Source: Treponema rectale (GTDB taxonomy: Bacteria > Spirochaetota > Spirochaetia > Treponematales > Treponemataceae). Taken from it: 64,000 nt of DNA. The notes beneath the pieces were generated by a model. It worked only from the letters and a program-made list of their open reading frames with translations, did no database searches and was not told where the DNA came from. Below, piece after piece: positions 52,629-61,918 of this stretch. The first letter of the stretch is position 1. Each line of letters starts with the position of its first letter. The stretch is taken from assembly GCF_014202035.1 (NCBI RefSeq), contig NZ_JACHFR010000001.1:124001-188000 (forward strand). The letters are read 5' to 3'. Both the position numbers and the translations under genes were made by a program.

Positions 52629-53633
52629 ATGTGTGATGAATTATATGCAGAATGCCGCCAGTGTCCGAGAAAATGCGGTACTGACCGGCGCAGGAGCAGG
52701 GGTTTCTGTACACAGAACGACAGACTGTATGCTGCAAGTGCCTGCCTTCATTTTGGAGAAGAACCTCTTATAACGGTTTTTGGCGGAAGCGGAACTATTT
52801 TTTTTACAGGGTGTACGCTGAAGTGTGCTTTCTGCCAGAACTATCAGATAAGCCAGCAGGGAATGGGTGCTGAAGTAAACTGCAGTACCTTTGTTGACAT
52901 GTGCCTTAAACTGGAAGAAAAAGGGGCTGAAAATATAAATCTTGTTACTCCAAGTCATCATGTGCCGGTCATTGCAGAATATATCGTCGCTGCAAAAAAA
53001 GCAGGAGTAAAAATTCCTTTTGCATGGAATTCCAGTGCCTATGAATCTCCGGAAATGCTGGATATGGTAAAAGGTCTGGTGGATATTTATCTGCCTGATT
53101 TAAAGACCCTTAATCCGATTATGAGCCGGGAACTTTTTGCCGCAGAAGATTATCCTCAGGCTGCAAAAAAAGCCATCCGCCGTATGATTGAAAATGCACC
53201 GCTTAATATAGAAGAAATCAGTAAAAATGGTGAAACAAAAGAAAAAATGCTCTCCGGTGTAATAATACGTCATCTTGTACTTCCTGGAAGAATGGATGAT
53301 ACCCGGCTTGTACTGGACTGGCTTAAAGCTCATGCAGATTCAAAAGCCTGCATTTCTTTGATGAATCAGTATACGCCCGTTCCTTTTACCGGAAGCAGCG
53401 GGGAATTGGAAAAACGCAGAAAAGCTCTTGAGGCATTTTCGGACCGCCTTATAAGTAAAGAAGAAGATAAGACCCTTCAGCAGTGGATTGACAGCTATGA
53501 ATTTGAATATCTGTTTTATCAGGAGTTAAGCGATGATACTTCCTGGCTGCCGGATTTTTCAAGAACACAGCCTTTTTCCAATGCGCTTGCCCGTCCTGTA
53601 TGGCACTGGGACAAAGGGTTTATAAATGAATGA
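52629..53633 (+). CDS. Radical-SAM enzyme, PflX/COG1313-like
   Basis: 334 residues. The N-terminal C-R-Q-C-P-R-K-C-G and a further R-G-F-C suggest a second metal site. The 4Fe-4S motif is G-C-T-L-K-C-A-F-C-Q-N-Y near residue 62, with the G-G-S-G-T-I-F-F-T lead-in of the pyruvate-formate-lyase-activating group. N-L-V-T-P-S-H-H and the L-P-D-L-K segment are typical. It probably makes a glycyl or other radical on a target protein; no glycyl-radical enzyme is in the window. AAGGAA lies before the ATG. Confidence 0.85.
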   Translation: MCDELYAECRQCPRKCGTDRRRSRGFCTQNDRLYAASACLHFGEEPLITVFGGSGTIFFTGCTLKCAFCQNYQISQQGMGAEVNCSTFVDMCLKLEEKGAENINLVTPSHHVPVIAEYIVAAKKAGVKIPFAWNSSAYESPEMLDMVKGLVDIYLPDLKTLNPIMSRELFAAEDYPQAAKKAIRRMIENAPLNIEEISKNGETKEKMLSGVIIRHLVLPGRMDDTRLVLDWLKAHADSKACISLMNQYTPVPFTGSSGELEKRRKALEAFSDRLISKEEDKTLQQWIDSYEFEYLFYQELSDDTSWLPDFSRTQPFSNALARPVWHWDKGFINE

Positions 53634-53665
53634 TTATTTGATATAATGGGAGAACGAGGTTTGTT

Positions 53666-53935
53666 ATGAAAGCTATTATTACTGTTGTAGGCGGCGATAA
53701 AGTCGGAATCATTGCTAAGGTGTCTGCATTTCTTGCAGCTCATTCAATTAATATTATTGATATTACCCAGACGATTTTAAGCGGTAATTTTGTAATGATG
53801 ATGATGACTGATTTTGAAAAAGCTGATCTTGACCTTGATTCAGCCCGTAAGGCACTTTGTGAAGACTGTCAGTCTCTGGGCGTAGAAATTAACGTGCTGA
53901 ATGAAAAAGTATTCAGCGAGATGCACAGAATATAA
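53666..53935 (+). CDS. ACT-domain protein (UPF0237 type)
   Basis: 89 residues, one ACT domain: V-V-G-G-D-K-V-G-I-I-A-K near residue 7 and I-N-I-I-D-I-T-Q-T near 28. The family probably binds an amino acid or other small ligand. It is often next to a UPF0210 gene; none is present here. Confidence 0.88.
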   Translation: MKAIITVVGGDKVGIIAKVSAFLAAHSINIIDITQTILSGNFVMMMMTDFEKADLDLDSARKALCEDCQSLGVEINVLNEKVFSEMHRI

Positions 53936-53949
53936 TTCAGGCTTTTTTT

Positions 53950-54672
53950 ATGGCAAAAAAATCAAAGCTCCGTTTTGTATATGATTCTCCTGTAGTATCA
54001 ACTTTTGTTATAGTCAGTGCACTGCTTTTTGTGACAGATGTTTTTTTTCTGAAAGGTAAGATTGTATCTTCTTTTTTAACCTGCCCGGGAACAAAAAAAA
54101 GTGCGGGTTTTGATGCTTTTAATTTTAAATCCGCTTTGGATTACGTGAAGATTTTTACTCATATCTTCGGAAACTCTGCATGGGAAAATCTTTTTGTAAA
54201 CTTTGCATTCATTCTTGTTTCTGGTCCTGTCTTTGAAGAAAAATACGGTTCAGTTTATATTTTTGTAATGTGCCTTACAGCGGGAATCGTATCCGGCGTA
54301 CTTAATGCCTGTATGTCTCCTTTTGCATCTACGGGAGCGGCTTCCATCGTCTTTACTATGATTTTTCTTTCAATGATAACTGCATTTTCCAAAAAGACGT
54401 TTTCCGTTTCTTCACTCCTGATACTGCTTCTTTATATCGGCTATGAATTTTATTGTGTCATAAAACTTTCGGGCGGTGGCGGATTTAAGGCAGTTCTTCT
54501 TGTTCCTGTATGTGGGGATTTGATAGCCGGAATCTGCGGAAGTCTTTTCGGATTTTTTGTCAGTCCTAAAAAGAAAAGTTCTTCAAGTGCAAAAACCGTT
54601 CTTCAGGAAAAAGAAAAATATTCAGCTCCTGCTTATTCTTCAGATGAGACTGTTGTGGGAACATTAAACTAG
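53950..54672 (+). CDS. Rhomboid-family membrane protein, likely inactive
   Basis: 240 residues, six hydrophobic segments. W-E-N-L-F-V-N-F near residue 78 and G-P-V-F-E-E-K-Y-G near 92 match the rhomboid L1 region. The expected G-x-S-G is G-A-A-S near residue 119, moved by one, and the last-segment histidine is absent (V-C-G-D-L-I-A-G near 187). That suggests a pseudo-protease that binds, but does not cut, membrane proteins. It sits between the ACT and pfk genes. Confidence 0.7.
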   Translation: MAKKSKLRFVYDSPVVSTFVIVSALLFVTDVFFLKGKIVSSFLTCPGTKKSAGFDAFNFKSALDYVKIFTHIFGNSAWENLFVNFAFILVSGPVFEEKYGSVYIFVMCLTAGIVSGVLNACMSPFASTGAASIVFTMIFLSMITAFSKKTFSVSSLLILLLYIGYEFYCVIKLSGGGGFKAVLLVPVCGDLIAGICGSLFGFFVSPKKKSSSSAKTVLQEKEKYSAPAYSSDETVVGTLN

Positions 54673-54696
54673 GATTTTATTCCAGGGGATTTACTG

Positions 54697-55785
54697 ATGG
54701 CGAATTCAAAATCAAAAGTAAAGAGATTCGGTATTCTTACTAGCGGAGGAGATGCTCCGGGGCTTAATGCTGCAATCCGTGCCGTATGCCGTACTGCAAA
54801 AATTCAGTATGGAATGGATGCTGTAGGAATCCGTAACGGTTATCGCGGCCTCATAAACGGTGATATGTTTGATATTACTTCAGATTCTCTTGTGGGACTT
54901 CTTACTGAAGGGGGAACCATTCTCGGAACTTCCAGAGAAAAGCCTTTTAAAAATCCTGTTGCTGATTCAAAGGGAAAATTTCCGGTTGACCGCATAAAAG
55001 AAAATTATAAGAAACATAAGCTGGATGCTCTTGTGTGTATTGGCGGAAACGGAACAAATACGACGGCCAGTCTTCTTGCAGAGGAAGGGCTTAATGTAAT
55101 CGGTCTTCCTAAAACCATAGACAATGACATTGTAAAAACGGATATGACTTTTGGCTTTCATACGGCGCTGGATGTGGCAACGGATGCCATTGACAGAATT
55201 CATACAACTGCGCATTCTCATTCCCGCATAATGGTTGTGGAGGTAATGGGCCATAAGGCAGGCTGGCTTGGGCTTTATTCAGGAATTGCAGGAGGTGGAG
55301 ACGTAATTCTTATTCCTGAGATTCCTTATGACATTAATCATGTTGCACAGCGCATTATGGAAAGAAAAAAGGCCGGTAAAAATTTTTCTATTGTTGTTGT
55401 TGCAGAAGGGGCAAAGAATAAAGAAGAAGCCCTTATGGATAAAAAGAAATTCAAGAAAGCCAGGGCAGAGATGCCTTACTCAATCGGCTATCGTGTTGCT
55501 CATGAACTGGAAGAAGCAACTTCCCTTGAGTCCAGGGTTACTGTTCTGGGTTATCTTCAGCGCGGAGGAACTCCTTCTCCTTATGACAGGCTTCTTGCCA
55601 CACAGTATGGAACTGCTGCTGCTCATTTTCTTGCTGACGGAGATTTCGGAAAACTGGTTGCCCTTCAGAATTCAAAAATAACAGGGGTTCCGCTTTATGA
55701 AATTGCCGGAAAGGTAAAAAACATTCCGCTTGATCATGCAATGATTGAAACTGCGCGGGAACTGGGGACTTGTCTTGGAGACTGA
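54697..55785 (+). CDS. pfkA: 6-phosphofructokinase
   Basis: 362 residues. T-S-G-G-D-A-P-G-L-N near the start, G-G-N-G-T near 109, P-K-T-I-D-N-D near 130 and V-E-V-M-G-H near 178. The Gly after G-G-N is that of ATP-dependent enzymes, while the Lys in P-K-T-I-D-N-D is the residue found in pyrophosphate-dependent and mixed-clade enzymes. ATP use is more probable than pyrophosphate, but not certain. The next gene overlaps its end. Confidence 0.92.
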   Translation: MANSKSKVKRFGILTSGGDAPGLNAAIRAVCRTAKIQYGMDAVGIRNGYRGLINGDMFDITSDSLVGLLTEGGTILGTSREKPFKNPVADSKGKFPVDRIKENYKKHKLDALVCIGGNGTNTTASLLAEEGLNVIGLPKTIDNDIVKTDMTFGFHTALDVATDAIDRIHTTAHSHSRIMVVEVMGHKAGWLGLYSGIAGGGDVILIPEIPYDINHVAQRIMERKKAGKNFSIVVVAEGAKNKEEALMDKKKFKKARAEMPYSIGYRVAHELEEATSLESRVTVLGYLQRGGTPSPYDRLLATQYGTAAAHFLADGDFGKLVALQNSKITGVPLYEIAGKVKNIPLDHAMIETARELGTCLGD

Positions 55786-56638
55786 ATTTAACTGTCACTT
55801 TTGTGACGTGTGTGACGGATACGGCTGTGTAGGACAGATGCCCGGGATGGGTGGTCCTAATGCCAGCAGAAATTTTATTTTAAATTGTGCCGCATGGAAG
55901 TCTGTAGGAAAAGGACCTTTTGAACCTGAAGAAATTGAAGTCCGTCTTGCACCTATGACCGGTGCTGTAGAAAATGTAGGCTACTTTGACGAAAAGCAGT
56001 TTTACTTTGATCTTGTTGCTTCCTGTGTTGAATCAGGTATAAAAATTACTATCGGAGACGGTACTCCTGATTTTAAATTGTTCTGGGGAATTGAAGCCGT
56101 TGAGTTTTATCAGAAGAAGAATCCTTCATTAAAGGCAGGTGTGTTCATAAAGCCTTATCCGGATGAAAAAATTTTTGAGCGCTATGAAAGGGCAATGGGC
56201 ATAATGGAATTCGGCGGAATCGATATTGACAGCTATAATATCATAACCATGCGCAATCTTGTTCATCTTGAAAAAAAATCCGCATCAGATCTTATTGCAT
56301 TAAAAAAATTTCTTTCTTCAAAAGGAATTCCCTTTGCCGTAAAGGGAGTTTTTAATTCAGAAGATATTGAAGTGATGGAAGAAGTAAAGCCGGATATTGT
56401 TTGTATTTCAAATCATGGCGGAAGGGTTGACGTTCGTCAGGGAAGTACTGCAGAGTTCTTAAAAGAAAATTACAGGCGGTTAAAAAACTGCTGCGGCAGG
56501 CTGTGGGTTGACGGAGGAATCCGTACGATGGAAGATGTAAGGACTGCATCGACCTTCGGGGCTGACGGTGTTATGATGGGCCGTCCTTTTGCAACAGCAT
56601 TGTGTCAGAAAAAATCCTTTTCGGAAGTTTTAAAATAA
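55775..56638 (+). CDS. FMN-dependent alpha-hydroxy-acid dehydrogenase-like protein
   Basis: 287 residues if it starts at the TTG at 55775 (GGGGA six to seven bases upstream); a TTG at 55745 is possible. H-F-C-D-V-C-D-G near residue 8, P-G-M-G-G near 22, and in the barrel the catalytic S-N-H-G-G-R near 219, W-V-D-G-G-I-R near 250 and G-A-D-G-V-M-M-G-R near 267 are of the (S)-2-hydroxy-acid oxidase fold. The N-terminal cysteines are usual in the anaerobe group. It overlaps pfk by 11 bases. Confidence 0.8.
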   Translation: METEFNCHFCDVCDGYGCVGQMPGMGGPNASRNFILNCAAWKSVGKGPFEPEEIEVRLAPMTGAVENVGYFDEKQFYFDLVASCVESGIKITIGDGTPDFKLFWGIEAVEFYQKKNPSLKAGVFIKPYPDEKIFERYERAMGIMEFGGIDIDSYNIITMRNLVHLEKKSASDLIALKKFLSSKGIPFAVKGVFNSEDIEVMEEVKPDIVCISNHGGRVDVRQGSTAEFLKENYRRLKNCCGRLWVDGGIRTMEDVRTASTFGADGVMMGRPFATALCQKKSFSEVLK

Positions 56639-56665
56639 ATTTTTTGAGATTAAAGAGGTGGCTGT

Positions 56666-58186
56666 ATGGTTGATGCTGTTTCAGAAAAAAAATATGTTCT
56701 TGCTTTAGATCAGGGAACCACTTCTTCAAGGGCAATTCTTTTTAATCATAATGCAAAGAAAATTTCTTCAAGTCAGCTGGAGATAAAATTATTTTTTCCT
56801 AAGAGCGGCTGGGTTGAACAGGACGCACAGGAACTTTTTTTAACTCAGCTTACTGTAATGAAGGAAGCCGTTAATACTTCCAGAATAGATCCTGAAGAAA
56901 TTGCAGCGGTGGGAATTGCAAATCAGAGAGAAACTGTAATTCTGTGGGATAAAGAAACCGGTGTGCCTGTATATCATGCAATCGTATGGCAGTGCAGGCG
57001 TACTGCATCTATGATAGAAGAACTTTCTGCACAGGGAAAATCTGAATTAATCAGAAAAAAAACAGGGCTTATTCCGGATGCGTATTTTTCTGCTACAAAG
57101 ATAAAATGGATTCTTGATAATGTTGAGGGAGTAAGGCAGAAAGCTGAGCAAGGAAAAATCCTTGCCGGAACTGTTGATACCTGGCTTATCTGGAAACTTA
57201 CCGGCGGAAAGGTTCATGTTACAGACTGTACTAATGCCAGCCGCACTATGCTTTACAACATACACGAATGCAGGTGGGATGAAGAACTGCTGCAACTGTT
57301 TGATATTCCAGAATCCATTCTTCCTCAGGTAAAGGATTCTTCCTGTGTTTACGGCGTGACTGATAAAAGTGTCTGCGGTTTTGAAATTCCTGTAGCTTCG
57401 TGTATCGGGGATCAGCAGGCAGCTCTTTTTGGACAGGCATGTTTTGAAGAAGGAAACGTAAAGACTACTTTTGGAACCGGCTGCTTCATGCTGATGAATA
57501 CCGGTTCTACTCCTATTGATTCAAAAAATAATCTTCTGACTACAATTGCAATCGGTATCGGCGGCAAGGTTGAATATGCTCTTGAAGGAAGCGTTTTTAT
57601 GGGCGGTGCTGTCGTTAAGTGGCTCCGCGACCAGCTGGGAATAATACGCAGTGCAAGGGAATGTGATGTTCTTGCAGAAAGTGTCTCTGATACGGAAGGG
57701 GTTGTAATGGTTCCGGCTTTTACGGGGCTTGGTTCTCCTTACTGGGATCCGTATGCCCGGGGAATGCTCATAGGTCTTACAAGAGGTTCAGGTAAAGCGC
57801 ATATATGCCGTGCAGCTCTTGAGGGAATTGCCTGTCAGGTTAAGGATGTTCTTGAGGCAATGCGGGATGATTATTCCGGCGGCCTTACGGAAGTAAAGGT
57901 AGACGGGGGTGCCTGTGTCAGTGACGTTATGATGCAGTTTCTTTCTGATATTCTTGATATGAGTGTTTTTAGACCTAAAAATGTTGAAACAACTGCTTTA
58001 GGTGCAGCCTATTGTGCAGGCCTTGCGGTTAATTTCTGGAAAAGCCGGCAGGAGATTGTAAATAATCTGCAAATTGATAAAATATTTACTTGCGCAATGA
58101 CTCAGGAGAAACGCAGGGAAATTTATTCCCGGTGGAAGCTTGCAGTTGAACGCAGCCGTGGCTGGGCTAAACAGCCGGACATTTAA
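56666..58186 (+). CDS. glpK: Glycerol kinase
   Basis: 506 residues. L-A-L-D-Q-G-T-T-S-S-R-A-I at the start, I-A-N-Q-R-E-T near 87, D-C-T-N-A-S-R-T near 190, G-D-Q-Q-A-A-L-F near 257 and G-T-G-C-F near 276. It phosphorylates glycerol with ATP. AAGAGGTGG before the ATG. No glpF or glpD is next to it. Confidence 0.95.
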   Translation: MVDAVSEKKYVLALDQGTTSSRAILFNHNAKKISSSQLEIKLFFPKSGWVEQDAQELFLTQLTVMKEAVNTSRIDPEEIAAVGIANQRETVILWDKETGVPVYHAIVWQCRRTASMIEELSAQGKSELIRKKTGLIPDAYFSATKIKWILDNVEGVRQKAEQGKILAGTVDTWLIWKLTGGKVHVTDCTNASRTMLYNIHECRWDEELLQLFDIPESILPQVKDSSCVYGVTDKSVCGFEIPVASCIGDQQAALFGQACFEEGNVKTTFGTGCFMLMNTGSTPIDSKNNLLTTIAIGIGGKVEYALEGSVFMGGAVVKWLRDQLGIIRSARECDVLAESVSDTEGVVMVPAFTGLGSPYWDPYARGMLIGLTRGSGKAHICRAALEGIACQVKDVLEAMRDDYSGGLTEVKVDGGACVSDVMMQFLSDILDMSVFRPKNVETTALGAAYCAGLAVNFWKSRQEIVNNLQIDKIFTCAMTQEKRREIYSRWKLAVERSRGWAKQPDI

Positions 58187-58210
58187 TAATCGATATAGAA
58201 GAGGAAAGTT

Positions 58211-58945
58211 ATGGAAAAAAAAGTTAATCAGAGCATCAATTACAAAATTGCTATGACCGGTGTGTTCGGAGCACTCAGTGTCGTACTCTCAGTTACTCCT
58301 TTGGGATACATTCAGATTCCTTTCATTTCAATTACTGTAATGCATATTCCTGCAATTCTTGCAGCAATTACGGCAGGTCTCATTCCCGGAATGTGTGTAG
58401 GTCTTATTTTCGGTATTACCAGTCTTCTCCGTACAGTAATTACCGGCGGTGGAGCAAATCCTTTCTTCCTTAATCCGATGGTAAGCATTGTTCCGCGCAT
58501 TCTTTTCCCTGCAGCAGCCTGGCTTGTGTATAATCTGCTGGGCAGATTCAGCAGATTCCCTTCAGGTTTAAGAGGTGCTTTTGCAGCTGCAACCGGTACT
58601 TTGTTCAATACCCTGCTTGTTATGGGTGCAATCTACATCTTCTACGGAAAAACTCTTGTAGAAGGAATGGCACAGACTTTTGAAAAATTTGGATTCCATT
58701 TCAGCATTACGGGACTTAAAGGTTATCTTGCAGTTATTGCCGTTATGGAAATGACAAACGGGCTCTGGGAAATTCTTGGTGCAGTAATCATTACGGTTGC
58801 CGTAATGGGAGCAATGCATGCTTCATCAAAAGCAAGATCAAGACTGTCACAGATTGAAAGTGATGATTATGATGACTATGACGATATTGATGATGACGAC
58901 ATTGACGAAGAACTTAATGAAACTGAATTAGATTCGGAGAATTAA
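58211..58945 (+). CDS. ECF transporter S-component with acidic tail
   Basis: 244 residues with about six membrane segments. G-V-F-G-A-L-S-V-V-L-S near residue 18 and G-L-I-F-G-I-T-S-L-L near 75 are typical of vitamin-type S components; no ligand can be read from it. The last 30 residues are an Asp/Glu run (D-D-Y-D-D-Y-D-D-I and onward). The ECF ATPases and T component are elsewhere. GAAGAGGAAAG before the ATG. Confidence 0.85.
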   Translation: MEKKVNQSINYKIAMTGVFGALSVVLSVTPLGYIQIPFISITVMHIPAILAAITAGLIPGMCVGLIFGITSLLRTVITGGGANPFFLNPMVSIVPRILFPAAAWLVYNLLGRFSRFPSGLRGAFAAATGTLFNTLLVMGAIYIFYGKTLVEGMAQTFEKFGFHFSITGLKGYLAVIAVMEMTNGLWEILGAVIITVAVMGAMHASSKARSRLSQIESDDYDDYDDIDDDDIDEELNETELDSEN

Positions 58946-58951
58946 TTTTAT

Positions 58952-60388
58952 ATGAACATTATGATTGTTGGCGCCGGCTTTACCGGTATTCAGCTTGCCA
59001 GACGTCTTATTAACGAAAAGAACACTGTTACTCTCATCGATAATGATGCGGATGTAGTAAGTCATGCAAGCAATCGTCTTGACTGTGCAGTCTATGAAGC
59101 AGACGGCAACAATCTTGAAAATCTTGAGGAACTGGGGCTTTCTAAAATTGATGCTCTGGTTACCGTTACATCCAGCGATGAGATTAACATGATAACCTGT
59201 TCGCTGGTTGATGCAGTTTATCCGGATATTTTAAAAATTGCCCGCGTAAGGAATTATGCTTATTACGTAAACAAAACTTCTGCCACGGAACATCATGCAG
59301 AAACTTTTTCTGGCAAGCATCGTCCTCTTTACGGAATTGATTTCATGATTCATCCTGACGTTGAGGCTGCCCGTGCGATTGTAAGTGCTGTAGAGCATGG
59401 AGCTGTTACGGATGTTGTTTCTTTTGGAAAGGATGAAGAGTTTGAACTTAGTGCCATCCAGATAGAAAAAGAAAGTTCGCTTGACGGTATGGCTTTGAGA
59501 AACATACGTAATATTACAGAAAAAAAAGTTATAGTAGTTTACGTAGAAACAGAAGAAGGAGCTTCCCTTCCTGCAGGAGATACGGTTCTTCATGCAGGAG
59601 ACAGAATCGGTGTGCTTAGTGCCCGTGATGATGTAAAGAGTGTTCTTGAAATCTGCGGAACGAAAATTGAAACATTAAAGAAAATAGCTCTTGTTGGTGC
59701 CGGAAGAATCGGAACTATTGTTGCAGATCACATTGTCCAGCATGGAAAGAATTCGGTCTTAAAGAAACTGTTTGGAGGTGTCCGCAACTTCAGTCAGGAT
59801 TTTGTAATCATTGATACTGATAAGGAAGCCTGCAAGGCTGCAAGCGAGCGTTATCCTAAGGCTAAGGTTTTCTGTGGTGATGCAACGGATGAGAGTTTCA
59901 TTCAGGAAGAACAGATAGGAAAATTTAATCTGGTTATAAGTGCAACCCACAATCATGAAATGAATATGGTTATCTGTGCTTATCTTGAAAGTCTTGGTGT
60001 TGAAAAATCTATAGCACTTGTTTCTCATTCAGGATTTATTCCGATTACAAGAAAACTTGGTGTAGAAGTTGCCGTTCCTCTCAGGGATACAGTAGTTGAT
60101 TCCATCATGAGTCATCTCAGGGGTAAGAGCGTTACTGGCATTCATACAATATGTAATGGTGAACTTGAAATTGTTGAGTGTGATCTTAATTCAAAAAGTT
60201 CAGTGAACGGAAAAACTCTTAAAGATGTTGCCATGCCTGGTGAATATCTTATGCTTCTTGTAAAGAAAAACGGTTCGGAAATGTATGAACTTCCTCACGG
60301 TGATACAGTATTTGCTGCCGGAGATCATCTTGTACTTGCAGTAAAATCAGGAAACAAAAGGGTTCTTGAAAAGTTCAGCGGAGAGTAA
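58952..60388 (+). CDS. trkA: Trk potassium-uptake regulator, two RCK units
   Basis: 478 residues. The first NAD-binding loop, V-G-A-G-F-T-G-I-Q, is at residue 6 and the second, V-G-A-G-R-I-G-T, near 248; each is followed by a C-terminal regulator domain. This is the tandem TrkA layout that gates TrkH. It is six bases after the ECF gene and three before trkH. Confidence 0.94.
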   Translation: MNIMIVGAGFTGIQLARRLINEKNTVTLIDNDADVVSHASNRLDCAVYEADGNNLENLEELGLSKIDALVTVTSSDEINMITCSLVDAVYPDILKIARVRNYAYYVNKTSATEHHAETFSGKHRPLYGIDFMIHPDVEAARAIVSAVEHGAVTDVVSFGKDEEFELSAIQIEKESSLDGMALRNIRNITEKKVIVVYVETEEGASLPAGDTVLHAGDRIGVLSARDDVKSVLEICGTKIETLKKIALVGAGRIGTIVADHIVQHGKNSVLKKLFGGVRNFSQDFVIIDTDKEACKAASERYPKAKVFCGDATDESFIQEEQIGKFNLVISATHNHEMNMVICAYLESLGVEKSIALVSHSGFIPITRKLGVEVAVPLRDTVVDSIMSHLRGKSVTGIHTICNGELEIVECDLNSKSSVNGKTLKDVAMPGEYLMLLVKKNGSEMYELPHGDTVFAAGDHLVLAVKSGNKRVLEKFSGE

Positions 60389-60391
60389 AAT

Positions 60392-61834
60392 ATGACTTTT
60401 ACGGTTGTACGGATTATTTTTATAATTCTTGGAATTACAGGAATTACTTTTTCTGTTCCCCTTACTGCAGCTTATTTTCTTGGAGAATATTCGGTAATAC
60501 CTTCTTTTCTTATTCCAATGGCAGTAAGTATTTTACTTGGAATTTTTTTTATGTATTCCGGTAAAAGTAAAAAATCTTATTTAAGCACAAGGGCCGGATT
60601 TATTGTTGTTGCTTTTTCCTGGATTGCAGTCAGCCTCTTTGGTGCACTTCCTCTTTTTCTCAGCGGAAGTATTCCGAGTTTTACAGATGCGTTTTTTGAA
60701 AGTGCAAGCGGTTTTTCTACTACCGGAGCAACGATTATTGATGATGTAGAAAGCCTTCCCCGCAGCATTAATTTATGGAGATGTCAGACTCACTGGCTGG
60801 GTGGAATGGGAATTGTAGCCCTTACGGTTGCTCTTCTTCCGATTTTAGGTGTGGGTGGATTTCAGCTTATAAAGGCAGAAACTACCGGACCAGAAAAAGG
60901 AAAGCTTACTTCTAAAATAACTGATACTGCAAAGGTTCTCTGGTTTATTTATTTTGGAATGACAATGATTGAATTTGTTCTTCTTAAATTTGCGGGAATG
61001 GATTTAATCGACGCTTTAAGTCATGCATTTTCTACTTTGGGAACCGGAGGTTTTTCTACAAAAAATTCCAGCATAGGCTACTATAACAGTCTCAGTATTG
61101 AAGTTATATGTTCTGTGTTTATGTTTTTAAGCGGTATAAACTTTTCTCTTTATTATTTTGGATTTACCGGAAAACTTTCTGATGTAAAGGATAATACGGA
61201 ATTTAAGGTTTATGTTTCGCTGTGTCTGTCTGCGATTCTGCTTGTTACATTTGTTCAGATAAAAAACTACGGCGGCTTTTTAACGTCGTTAAGGTATTCA
61301 AGTTTTCAGACACTCTCCATTGTTTCTACTACAGGCTTTTCTACTGCTGATTTTACTTTATGGGCACCTGCTGCTCAGACAGTTTTATTCATACTGTTTT
61401 TTACGGGTGGTTCCTCAGGTTCTACTTCCGGTGGCGTAAAGGTTATCCGCTGGGTCGTTCTCTTTAAGCAGCTTAAAAATGAAATCCTTAAAATGCTTCA
61501 CCCTCACGGAATTTTTACTATCCGGATTAATAAGAGGGCGGGGCGCAAAGACGTGGTTTTTTCAGTTGCTGCGTTCTTTATGTGTTTTGCCATGATTGTT
61601 GCCTTTACTACTTTTTTTGGAGCCTTATTCGGTCTGGATGTATTTTCTTCTTTTACCGGTGCTCTTTCCATGGCCGGCAATATTGGTCCGGGATTTAATC
61701 AGCTTGGACCTTCCCATACATTTTCTTTTTTGCCTGCAGCAGTAAAATGGTGGTATTCATTTGTAATGATGGCAGGACGTCTTGAATTTTTTACAATGAT
61801 GATTTTCTTTGCTCCTGCTTTCTGGAAGCGTTAA
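60392..61834 (+). CDS. trkH: Trk potassium channel subunit
   Basis: 480 residues, about ten membrane segments and four selectivity-filter-like loops: S-G-F-S-T-T-G-A near 107, T-L-G-T-G-G-F near 217, S-T-T-G-F-S-T near 312 and M-A-G-N-I-G-P-G near 428. Typical TrkH. It forms an operon with trkA. Confidence 0.94.
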   Translation: MTFTVVRIIFIILGITGITFSVPLTAAYFLGEYSVIPSFLIPMAVSILLGIFFMYSGKSKKSYLSTRAGFIVVAFSWIAVSLFGALPLFLSGSIPSFTDAFFESASGFSTTGATIIDDVESLPRSINLWRCQTHWLGGMGIVALTVALLPILGVGGFQLIKAETTGPEKGKLTSKITDTAKVLWFIYFGMTMIEFVLLKFAGMDLIDALSHAFSTLGTGGFSTKNSSIGYYNSLSIEVICSVFMFLSGINFSLYYFGFTGKLSDVKDNTEFKVYVSLCLSAILLVTFVQIKNYGGFLTSLRYSSFQTLSIVSTTGFSTADFTLWAPAAQTVLFILFFTGGSSGSTSGGVKVIRWVVLFKQLKNEILKMLHPHGIFTIRINKRAGRKDVVFSVAAFFMCFAMIVAFTTFFGALFGLDVFSSFTGALSMAGNIGPGFNQLGPSHTFSFLPAAVKWWYSFVMMAGRLEFFTMMIFFAPAFWKR

Positions 61835-61864
61835 TTATATTCATATAACCTGCTGTAAAAAAAA

Positions 61865-61896
61865 CGGGCTGCCGGATGTTTTTATCAGGCAGCCCG
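61865..61896. terminator. Bidirectional terminator between convergent genes
   Basis: Nine-base stem CGGGCTGCC/GGCAGCCCG, A-run on the left, T-rich on the right. It serves trkH and the minus-strand gene. Confidence 0.85.
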
Positions 61897-61918
61897 CTGT
61901 TTTTATAAACCAGGTATT

